A DNA stretch of 64,000 nt from PALSA-693 sp963781155. GTDB taxonomy: Bacteria > Actinomycetota > Acidimicrobiia > Acidimicrobiales > Palsa-688. The position numbers and the translations under genes were made by a program. Shown here piece by piece: positions 42,068-49,313 of this stretch (its first letter is position 1; every line of letters begins with the position of its first letter). Where the stretch lies: NCBI GenBank assembly GCA_963781155.1, contig CAWAEC010000006.1, positions 310,001 to 374,000 of the forward strand, given 5' to 3'. The notes beneath the pieces are model-generated. The model saw only the letters and a program-made list of their open reading frames with translations, made no database searches and was not told the DNA's origin.

Positions 42068-45004
42068 ATGCGAATCTCAGTGTTGAGAAAGAGTCGTCGC
42101 GTTCGGCTGGCGGCCGGGCTCACTGCTGTGGCGCTGGCTGCCTTCGGAGCGGCGACGGCCACGGCCTCGCTCTCCGCACCGAAGTCGTCGTCCGCCACCC
42201 CAATCACCTGCCCGGCGGGCAGCACCCTGCAGATACCCCGCGGCGGATCCATCCTCAACGAACGCTGCGTCATCACATCGACGGGTACACCAGTCGGCGC
42301 GATCAGCCATGTGTGGTTGATCATCCTGGAGAACAAGTCCTACGACGAGACCTTCAGCGGACTCAACCAGAACAGCTACCTGTGGCAGACGCTTCCCCAG
42401 CAGGGCGCCCTGCTGACCAACTACTACGGCACCGGCCACTTCAGCATGGACAACTACATCTCGCTGGTGTCCGGCCAGGCTCCGTCCTACGCCGTGCAAG
42501 ACGACTGCTCGACCAGCGCGAACATGACGAACAGCAACAGTGGGATCATCACGACCGGCACGGTGGGCACCGTGACGGACACGGATGGCACCACCGACGC
42601 CAGCGGGACCAACACCGCGACACCGAACCCGGCTGGCGCGACCAGCGGGAACTACGGTCAGCTCGAGGTGCACGGTGGTGTGGACGCTTCGCTGGCCAAC
42701 AACGGCTGCGTCTACCCGACCGACGTGGCGACACTGTTCAACCAGTTCAACGCGGCCGGTGTTTCCTGGAAGGCCTACGCCCAGGATCTCGGGGGCGCCC
42801 AGCCCGTGGGATCGACGGCCTACGTAACCGGTGCCACCCCCGGAGTCACCGATACGGTTCCTGGTCGCGACGACGGGGCCTGTGGCTACCCCGGGCCCTC
42901 GAATGGCGATCCGGTGACCAATCCAACCAATCTTGTGGCGCCGAGCGGTGACGTGACGAGCTTTACCGGTGCCCAGCCTGCCAACGCCGGCGGAAATGGA
43001 GACCCGGCCGACCAGTACGTGGCCAAGCATTTCCCGACTGGCTGGTTCACGTCATTGACCGGTGAGTCTGAGGGCATGCAGAACATGGTCACCTACCCGG
43101 CCCAACCGGCTCTCAACGAGCCGACCACACCGGAGTACGACGGACCGGGGGGAACGACGCCCAGCAACTGCGACGCCAACCACGTTGCCAACCTGGACGA
43201 CCCCAGTTACGGCTTGGCCCACGATCTGACCCTCCCGGCCAATGAAGTCCCGGCGTTCAACTGGATCACCCCGAATAACTGCAGCGACGCCCACGATGCG
43301 ACCTGCCAGGGCAACAACCTCTCTGGCGCCTTCAACGCCAACGGCACGCCGAACTACACCCCGACCGGGGTGCCGGCATACGATCCCGAGGCGACGACGC
43401 CGACGAACTACACCGGCGGGTTGTACGCCGCTGACCTGTTCCTGCGTTACTACATCCCGCTCATCGAACAGTCAGCCGCCTTCAAGGCGGGCGGGCTCAT
43501 CGACATCACCTTCGACGAGGCCAACCCTCCATTCACGATCGGCAACAGCTTCAACAACGTTCCGGCGCCGGGTGACTCCTCCACCAATTTCGCGCCGGCC
43601 GACCAACCGACGTACGGGAAAGCCGGGAGCACCGCTCCTGGCGCCAGTTCCCTGTATGGGGCCTACGGAATCCAGACCGACGCCGCAGGCGAGAACATCA
43701 ACGGCCAGAACGTGAGCACTGAGCCGACCGGGCCCAACGACCCCGAGGTGACGGACACCGCCGGCCAGCAGCTGCAGCCCGGCCCCGGAGCGTCAGGCTT
43801 TATTGACAGGCCGACGGGGCTTGCCGGCGAGAGTCCCAATCTGAGCGGGTCGCCCGGCATGGCGACCGAGCCCGCCCTGGTCGCCCCGCAGTCGAGCATG
43901 GTCACTGACGCCAAGATCAACGCCGATGACACGGGCCGGCTCGTCTCGGGCACCGACGCCTTCGGCAACACGATCCCTCCCGACACGTTCGTGGGAGCCG
44001 TCAGCGACACCGGGCCAGTTTCGCTGGGTTCCAATGCCAGCGCGAATGGCGCGTCGAACAACTACGCCAAGCCATGGAGCGGTACCTTCCAGTTGCTCAA
44101 CGACAGCGGACAGCCCATCACCCTGCCCGGTGGCTTCGACGGCAACGTGACCCTGAGCGCCGAGGGAGGGACCTCCACGGTCGGCAGCATCACGTGCCCG
44201 ATCGGCAGCGAGGTGGCTACGACGGGCGGGTGCGTCACCGCCGACCCGCTGTACGACCCCACCGACTTCACGCCGGGCGGCGGCGACACCGGTACCGTCC
44301 TCATAAGTCCGGCAATCCGACCGGGCACGGTGTCGAGCACGTACTACAACCACTACAGCACGCTGCGCACGCTGGAGGACCTGCTCCTGACCGGTCAGTC
44401 TTGCACCGAGCCGGTCAATGTTGACACGCCACTCGTCGCGGGTACGGTCTGTGGTGGTCTGGACAGCCACGGCCACCTCGGCTACGCCGCCCAGGCCGGC
44501 CTCGCCGCATTCGGGCCGGATGTGTTCACCGCGCAGTCGTACACGGTGGCGCCTGTACCGCTGCTGTACAAGCCGGTCTCGGGCAGCGGCTCGGGCACCT
44601 TGTATTGCGGGATCCTCGCCAACCTGGGCGGCCCCGGTCAGAACGGCAACGCTGGTGGCGGGGGCTACGGTGGCGTCGGCGGCCAAGGCGGGGCGGCCGG
44701 CTGCAATAGCAATGGTGGCAACGGCGGCTCCGGCGGCAGCGGAACCACCTCGGCTGGCGCCGGTGGCAATGGCGGCAATGGAGGCAACGGAGCCTGCCCG
44801 CCCGAGGAATGGAACGGAGCCTGGTTTACCGCAACGGGCGCTCCGACCTCGCCTTACGACACGCCGCCCTGCAACGGGTTGCGCGGCAACGGCGGGAACG
44901 GGGGCAACGGGGGCAACGGTGTGGGTTCGACGCCGGGCGGCAACGGCGGCAACGGCGGCAACGGGACGCCCGGAATGGTGGGCCAGAACGGCGCCAACGG
45001 TTAG
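42068..45004 (+). CDS. Secreted phosphoesterase (PF04185-like) with Gly/Asn-rich PGRS-like tail
   Basis: A large exported protein of about 978 residues. The signal peptide is LTAVALAAFGAATATA. The catalytic domain belongs to the phospholipase C/acid phosphatase superfamily: HVWLIILENKSYDETFSGLN (metal-binding start motif), TNYYGTGHFSMDNYISLVSG, and FNWITPNNCSDAHDATCQG, DITFDEANPPF near the second metal site. The domain is long and interrupted by Thr/Asp/Gly-rich loops. The last 130 residues are Gly/Asn repeats (GGNGG units, for example NGGSGGSG and NGGNGGNG) broken by a Cys-containing block (GACPPEEWNGAWFTATGA), resembling the tails of mycobacterial PE_PGRS proteins but without a PE domain. 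Probably a surface or secreted phosphatase. Confidence 0.85.
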   Translation: MRISVLRKSRRVRLAAGLTAVALAAFGAATATASLSAPKSSSATPITCPAGSTLQIPRGGSILNERCVITSTGTPVGAISHVWLIILENKSYDETFSGLNQNSYLWQTLPQQGALLTNYYGTGHFSMDNYISLVSGQAPSYAVQDDCSTSANMTNSNSGIITTGTVGTVTDTDGTTDASGTNTATPNPAGATSGNYGQLEVHGGVDASLANNGCVYPTDVATLFNQFNAAGVSWKAYAQDLGGAQPVGSTAYVTGATPGVTDTVPGRDDGACGYPGPSNGDPVTNPTNLVAPSGDVTSFTGAQPANAGGNGDPADQYVAKHFPTGWFTSLTGESEGMQNMVTYPAQPALNEPTTPEYDGPGGTTPSNCDANHVANLDDPSYGLAHDLTLPANEVPAFNWITPNNCSDAHDATCQGNNLSGAFNANGTPNYTPTGVPAYDPEATTPTNYTGGLYAADLFLRYYIPLIEQSAAFKAGGLIDITFDEANPPFTIGNSFNNVPAPGDSSTNFAPADQPTYGKAGSTAPGASSLYGAYGIQTDAAGENINGQNVSTEPTGPNDPEVTDTAGQQLQPGPGASGFIDRPTGLAGESPNLSGSPGMATEPALVAPQSSMVTDAKINADDTGRLVSGTDAFGNTIPPDTFVGAVSDTGPVSLGSNASANGASNNYAKPWSGTFQLLNDSGQPITLPGGFDGNVTLSAEGGTSTVGSITCPIGSEVATTGGCVTADPLYDPTDFTPGGGDTGTVLISPAIRPGTVSSTYYNHYSTLRTLEDLLLTGQSCTEPVNVDTPLVAGTVCGGLDSHGHLGYAAQAGLAAFGPDVFTAQSYTVAPVPLLYKPVSGSGSGTLYCGILANLGGPGQNGNAGGGGYGGVGGQGGAAGCNSNGGNGGSGGSGTTSAGAGGNGGNGGNGACPPEEWNGAWFTATGAPTSPYDTPPCNGLRGNGGNGGNGGNGVGSTPGGNGGNGGNGTPGMVGQNGANG

Positions 45005-45026
45005 AAGGACACCGTCAACGTGAAGA

Positions 45027-45617
45027 TTGGAGCCCGCCGTTAGCGCGGCCAGGTGTTGGCAGGACGGGGCCCGCGGGCCCCGTCCTGGTCACGGCATCGT
45101 CGCCGCACTGATCATCGTCCTCACTGTCGCCCTCGCTGCCTGTGGTGGCGGCCCGAAGCCCGCGTCCTACCTGCCGAAGAACACCCTCCACCCCGACATC
45201 GACGCCGCGCTCACCGGCACGATGGCAAAACCGGCCCTCCAGGTCGAAGGACTGCCAGTCGAGGTGAAGACGAAAGCGTTTGATGTGTCGGTCACGGTGA
45301 GCGGACCGATCGTCCCGGGCGAGGGCCTCCCCGAGCAGCCCGACGCCACAACCTGCACCTGGACTGTGACCATGGAGGATGCCACCGCCGACGTGCCGGT
45401 TTCTATAGATGACTTCCACTCTGTCGACCATCTCGGTGCCGTGTTTCTGATGGGGCTCGTCCCGGGCGAGCATTCCCCGCCATTCGTCCTTCACCGCGGC
45501 CAGACGCTCACTTTTCAACTTCGAGCCTACGAACTCGTCGGCGAGGGCATGATGCAGTGGGCCCCGGACCACGAACACGTCGTTGCCTATTGGGATTACA
45601 CCGTCGAGAACGACTGA
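45027..45617 (+). CDS. Lipoprotein of unknown function, start uncertain
   Basis: The protein has a clear lipoprotein signal (VAALIIVLTVALAACGGG, lipobox ALAAC) followed by about 150 residues of beta-rich sequence with VSVTVSGPIVPGEGLPEQ, TTCTWTVTMEDATADVPVSI and VVAYWDYTVEND. It has no domain I recognise. The start is a problem: in frame the only usual start upstream of the signal peptide is the TTG at 45027, and a 26-bp perfect palindrome (45061-45086) lies between it and the hydrophobic core. The N-terminus may have been rebuilt by insertion of this palindrome, or a weaker start is used. Confidence 0.6.
   Translation: MEPAVSAARCWQDGARGPRPGHGIVAALIIVLTVALAACGGGPKPASYLPKNTLHPDIDAALTGTMAKPALQVEGLPVEVKTKAFDVSVTVSGPIVPGEGLPEQPDATTCTWTVTMEDATADVPVSIDDFHSVDHLGAVFLMGLVPGEHSPPFVLHRGQTLTFQLRAYELVGEGMMQWAPDHEHVVAYWDYTVEND
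45061..45086. terminator. 26-bp perfect palindrome, likely terminator
   Basis: AGGACGGGGCCC (45061-45072), GC, GGGCCCCGTCCT (45075-45086) is self-complementary throughout. It lies 57 bp after the phosphoesterase stop, so a terminator for that gene is the simplest role, although it also lies inside the apparent 5' region of the following lipoprotein frame and has no T-run. Confidence 0.6.
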
Positions 45618-45670
45618 CGATGCACGAACCTGGGGGAGCGCGATCAGGTGCCGGTGACCTGCACTTCGGG

Positions 45671-45746
45671 TGGCTGGCGGGGCAGGACTCGAACCTGCAA
45701 CATCCGGATCCAAAGTCCGGTGTTCTGCCTATTGAACTACCCGCCA
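45671..45746 (-). tRNA. tRNA-Gln (TTG anticodon), CCA encoded
   Basis: On the minus strand the cloverleaf is complete: acceptor TGGCGGG (45746-45740) pairs with CCCGCCA (45681-45675), discriminator G and an encoded CCA (45673-45671). The anticodon arm is CCGGA-CTTTGGA-TCCGG, giving anticodon TTG (Gln, CAA). The T arm has GGTTCGAGTCC. It marks the border between the mobile-element-rich left part and the core gene cluster to the right, and its 3' end faces the accessory side, the usual orientation for island integration. Confidence 0.93.
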
Positions 45747-45813
45747 CCGCGGGATCAGACCCTACGCTCTCCAGTGTGACAGCCGGCGGCCGCTGGGGTT
45801 GGTAGAAAGGGGC

Positions 45814-46928
45814 ATGACGAGCCAGGCCACCTCGTTGTCCGCGGTCGTGCTGGCCGCGGGGAAGGGACCCGGATGCGGTCGGAGCGCCCGAAGCCGCTCC
45901 ACCGGCTGTGCGGTCGGCCCATGGTGCTCCATGTGCTGCATGCCCTGGCCGAGCTCGACCTGGAGCGGGCCGTGGTGGTGGTCGGCCACGGGGGCGCCTG
46001 GGTGACCAAGGCGGTGGGGGAGCAGCCGCCTCCCGGCCTGCGGCTGGACTTTGTGGAGCAGCGCGTCCAGCGGGGCACCGGCGACGCGGTGCTGGTGGCG
46101 CTGACCGCGTTTCCGGACGACGACGCCGACGGCGATGACATCATCGTGCTTCCGGGCGATACGCCCCTCCTGCGTCCGCCCACGCTGGCCTCCCTGGTGC
46201 GGGCTCACCGCAGTGCCGACGCCGCAGCCACCCTGCTGACGGCCAGGCTGGCCAACCCGACCGGCTACGGCCGGGTGGTACGGGACAAGACCGGCCGGGT
46301 TGCCCGCATCGTCGAACAGGCCGAGGCCGGCCCCGAGGAGCTGGCGGTCGACGAGGTGAACACGTCGATCTACGTGTTCCGCCGATCGGTGTTGGCCCCT
46401 GCGCTTCGGCGGCTGAGCCCCGACAACACACAGGGCGAGTACTACCTCACCGACACCATCGCCGTTCTCCACGATGCCGGGTATCCGGTGGAATCCCTGG
46501 TGGTCGCCGACCCTATGGAGGTGGCAGGCGTCAACGACCGCCATCAACTGGCAGTCGCCGAGGCGGAGCTCCGGGATCGGATCAACGAGCGCTGGATGCG
46601 ACGCGGCGTCACCATGGTCGACCCGGAGCACACTTACGTGGACACCACGGTGGAGTTGAGTGCCGACGTGGTGCTGTATCCCGGCACGCTCCTGCAGGGC
46701 ACCACCACCGTGGCGGGGGGTGCCGAGATCGGGCCCAGCACGCAGCTCGCCGATTGCACGGTCGGCAACCGGGCCGTGGTGACGGCCACGGTCGGCCGGA
46801 ATGCCACCGTCGGTGCCGACGCCCGGGTGGGCCCATGGGCTTACCTGCCGCCGGATACGAAAGTGCCCGACGGCGTTGTCACTGGTCCGTGCTTCACTGG
46901 AGCCAGCCCTATGGACGAACTGCCTTGA
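45814..46928 (+). CDS. glmU: GlmU-type UDP-GlcNAc pyrophosphorylase without visible acetyltransferase domain, one-base frameshift
   Basis: UTP + GlcNAc-1-P to UDP-GlcNAc, the cell-wall precursor. The ATG at 45814 follows AGAAAGGGG and starts MTSQATSLSAVVLAAGKG. One base is missing in the GKGTRM loop (near 45866), so the rest (RMRSERPKPLHRLCGRPMVL) is in the next frame up to 46928. The pyrophosphorylase domain is otherwise complete (GTGDAVLVAL, VLPGDTPLL, EVNTSIYVF, QGEYYLTDTI, DPMEVAGVNDRHQLA). A short left-handed helix follows (VDPEHTYVDTTVELSADV to VGPWAYLPPD), and the protein then ends after about 371 residues, where usual GlmU proteins continue for another 90 or more with the CoA-dependent acetyltransferase site. 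The shift is probably a sequence error; the short C-terminus may be real. Confidence 0.85.
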
Positions 46929-46951
46929 CGAGCGAGCCCGAGAGGACGGCG

Positions 46952-47944
46952 ATGGAACTGGTCCCCACCCGCACCCTGCGACTGCTTTCGGGACGGACCC
47001 ATCCCTCCCTCGCGGCTGACATTGCCGCCAATCTCGGTGTCGAGGTCAGCGAGGCCAACCTGGTGGAGTTTGCCAACGGAGAAGTACGCCCCAGTTTCGC
47101 GGAGTCCGTGCGGGGGGCCGACGTTTTTGTCATCCAGTCCCACGGTCGCACACTCGGACGTTCCGTCAACGATTCGTTGGTGGAGCACTGGATCATGATC
47201 GACGCGGCCAAGCGGGCGTCCGCCAAGCGGATCACGGCGGTGTGCCCGTACTACGGCTATTCCCGGCAGGACCGCAAGGCCAAGGGCCGCGAGCCCATCA
47301 CGGCCCGGATGGTCTCGGATTTCTTCGCCGCCGCCGGCGCGGACCGGATCATCTCCGTCGACCTGCATTCGGGACAGATCCAGGGCTTTTTCGACGGCCC
47401 TGTCGACCATCTGACGGCTGTGCCGCTCCTTACCGATTACCTCCAGCTGCACGCGCCATCCGGTGACTTCGTGATGGTCGCGCCCGACACCGGGCGCACC
47501 AAGGTCGCGGAGCAGGCCGCCCGCCACTCCGGCGCTCGGGTGGACGTGGCTGCGGTCTACAAGCGGCGTCCCGCCAATTCGGTCAACCAGGTGGAGACGC
47601 TGGGCGTCATGGGCGACGTGGACGGTCGCATGTGCGTACTGATCGACGACATGATCGACACCGCCGGGACCATCTGCGCCGCGGCCGACCTCCTGCTCAA
47701 AAAGGGCGCCACCGAAGTGTGGGCCATGGCCACGCACGGGGTGCTCTCCGATCCGGCCATCGACCGGCTCAAGAATTCGGCGATCGCCCGGGTGGTGGTC
47801 ACCGACACCCTGCCCCTGCCGCCCGAGAAGCAGATCGACAAGATCGAGGTCGTTTCCGTGGCCCGTATCTTCGCCGACGCCATCGACGCCGTGTTCGCCG
47901 ACCGGTCCGTCTCCCAGATCTTCGGCGGCGAAAACCAGACCTGA
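46952..47944 (+). CDS. prs: Ribose-phosphate pyrophosphokinase
   Basis: Makes PRPP from ribose-5-phosphate and ATP for nucleotide, His, Trp and cell-wall arabinan biosynthesis. The protein has 330 residues, the normal length. The ATG at 46952 (MELVPTRTLRLLSGRTHPSL) follows GAGAGGA. Diagnostic segments are VFVIQSHG, AVCPYYGYSRQDRKAKGREP (ATP flexible loop), RIISVDLHSGQIQGFF, VMVAPDTGRTK and the PRPP loop CVLIDDMIDTAGTI. It starts 23 bp after glmU; the glmU-prs pair is a conserved actinobacterial arrangement. Confidence 0.96.
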   Translation: MELVPTRTLRLLSGRTHPSLAADIAANLGVEVSEANLVEFANGEVRPSFAESVRGADVFVIQSHGRTLGRSVNDSLVEHWIMIDAAKRASAKRITAVCPYYGYSRQDRKAKGREPITARMVSDFFAAAGADRIISVDLHSGQIQGFFDGPVDHLTAVPLLTDYLQLHAPSGDFVMVAPDTGRTKVAEQAARHSGARVDVAAVYKRRPANSVNQVETLGVMGDVDGRMCVLIDDMIDTAGTICAAADLLLKKGATEVWAMATHGVLSDPAIDRLKNSAIARVVVTDTLPLPPEKQIDKIEVVSVARIFADAIDAVFADRSVSQIFGGENQT

Positions 47945-47977
47945 CAGGCGCCCGCTAGACTTTCACGGTCCTTTCGC

Positions 47978-48019
47978 CAGTACCGATTTGCCACTACCGA
48001 TTTGTCAGTACCGATTCCT
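47978..48019. repeat. Three tandem 14-bp repeats before the L25 gene
   Basis: CAGTACCGATTTGC (47978-47991), CACTACCGATTTGT (47992-48005) and CAGTACCGATTCCT (48006-48019) follow each other directly and end 16 bp before the L25 ATG, immediately before its ribosome site. They could be a binding site in the leader of the L25 gene, or simple slippage products. Confidence 0.7.
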
Positions 48020-48035
48020 CCAGGAGCGCGCTTCG

Positions 48036-48713
48036 ATGGCTGAGATCACCCTGCTCGCCGAGCCCGGCCGGCCGACCGGGTCGGCTGCGTCCCGGCGCCT
48101 GCGCTCCGGCGGCCGTATCCCCGCGGTGCTGTACGGGCATGGCGGCGACGCCACGTCCGTGTCGGTGGACGGGCGTGATCTCCGCCACGCCCTCTCCGGT
48201 GAAGCCGGGCTCAACCAGTTGCTGTCCCTGCAAGTCGGCCGAGAGACGCATCTGGCCCTGGCCCGCGCGCTGCAACGGCATCCGGTCCGCCACACCGTGC
48301 TCCACGTCGACTTCCAGATAGTCCGGCGGGACGAGATCATCTCTGCGGACGTGCCCATCGTCCTGGTGGGTGAGGCCAAGGCCGTGGAGCAGGAGAGAGG
48401 GCTCGTGGAGCAGCTGCTCACCTCCCTCGCCATCAACGCTACGCCGGGTCGGATCCCGCCGCACCTGGAGGTGGACGTGTCCGGGCTGACCGTAGGCGAG
48501 GGCGTCCGGGTCGGCGATCTGCCCCTGCCGGAAGGCGTGACCACCGACGTCGGGCCGGAGGAGATGGTGGTGCTGGCCTCGTTGAGCCGGGCCGCGCTCG
48601 AGGAGGAGGGCGCGGCCGAGGGTGCCGAGCCCGGCGAGGGTGCCGAGGCCGGCGGAGGCGAGGCGGGCGCTGCCGCCCGGGACGGCGGCGAGCGCGCGAC
48701 CGAGGAGGGCTAG
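48036..48713 (+). CDS. rplY: 50S ribosomal protein L25/general stress protein Ctc
   Basis: Two-domain L25 of 225 residues that binds 5S rRNA in the large subunit. The N-terminal domain has ASRRLRSGGRIPAVLYGHGG and the 5S-contacting region; HPVRHTVLHVDFQIVRRDE and IPVxLVGEAKAVEQERGLV-like sequence follow, then the beta-barrel TL5 domain (LEVDVSGLTVGEGVRVGDLP) and an acidic Ala/Glu/Gly tail typical of the CTC form. The ATG at 48036 follows CAGGAGCG. Its TAG stop is directly followed, in the same frame, by the pth coding sequence. Confidence 0.94.
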   Translation: MAEITLLAEPGRPTGSAASRRLRSGGRIPAVLYGHGGDATSVSVDGRDLRHALSGEAGLNQLLSLQVGRETHLALARALQRHPVRHTVLHVDFQIVRRDEIISADVPIVLVGEAKAVEQERGLVEQLLTSLAINATPGRIPPHLEVDVSGLTVGEGVRVGDLPLPEGVTTDVGPEEMVVLASLSRAALEEEGAAEGAEPGEGAEAGGGEAGAAARDGGERATEEG

Positions 48714-49313
48714 CTGCTCGGGCGGTCGCGGTCGGGCACGCCCGCCGACCTGCTGGCCGTCGGGCTCGGCAACCCGGGCGACGAGTACGCCGGCTCCCGC
48801 CACAATGCTGGCGCCGCCACCATCGCACTCCTGGCCGCCCGCCATGGTGAACGTCTCAAGCGATCCAAGGAGCACTCCCTCGTCGCCGAGGCGCGTGTCG
48901 ATGGACGCCGGCTGGCCCTGGCCTTCCCGCAGACCTACGTCAACGACTCGGGTCGGGCCGTCGCCCCCCTGGTCCGGCGCTTCGGTATCACCGACCTGGC
49001 CCGGTTGGTGATCGTGCACGATGAGCTTGATCTGCCTCTTGGCACCGTGCGGGTGAAGGCCGGCGGCGGCTTGGCCGGGCACAACGGACTGCGCTCCATC
49101 AAGGCCCACCTCCATTCGGACGCCTTCAGCCGGGTCCGGATCGGCATCGGCAAGCCGCCGGGGGGAAAGGAGGGGGGCGCCGACCACGTGTTGTCCGCCC
49201 CCTCTCGCCGGGACCGCACCGAGCTGGACGTGAGCATCGAGGTGGCGGCCGATGCCGTCGAGTACATCCTGACCGAGGGCGTGGCAGCCGCCCAGAACCG
49301 GTTCAATGGGTGA
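48714..49313 (+). CDS. pth: Peptidyl-tRNA hydrolase, apparent CTG start
   Basis: Releases peptides from peptidyl-tRNA that falls off the ribosome; normally essential. The protein (about 199 residues) is complete: VGLGNPGDEYAGSRHNAGAA with catalytic His30 and Asn20, QTYVNDSG, IVHDELDLPLGTVRVKAGGG with the catalytic Asp, and LAGHNGLRSI. There is no ATG, GTG or TTG between the L25 stop (48711-48713) and the first conserved residues. CTG at 48714 sits 5 nt after AGGAGG (48703-48708), an ideal ribosome site, so CTG initiation is the best reading. The frame is the same as L25, so low-level TAG read-through would yield an L25-Pth fusion. The end overlaps mfd by 8 bp. Confidence 0.88.
   Translation: MLGRSRSGTPADLLAVGLGNPGDEYAGSRHNAGAATIALLAARHGERLKRSKEHSLVAEARVDGRRLALAFPQTYVNDSGRAVAPLVRRFGITDLARLVIVHDELDLPLGTVRVKAGGGLAGHNGLRSIKAHLHSDAFSRVRIGIGKPPGGKEGGADHVLSAPSRRDRTELDVSIEVAADAVEYILTEGVAAAQNRFNG

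Noticed and set aside
45600..45670. Attachment-site repeat of the tRNA-Gln 3' end
   Set aside because: Only an 8-base match (CGAACCTG) was found nearby; nothing long enough elsewhere in the window.
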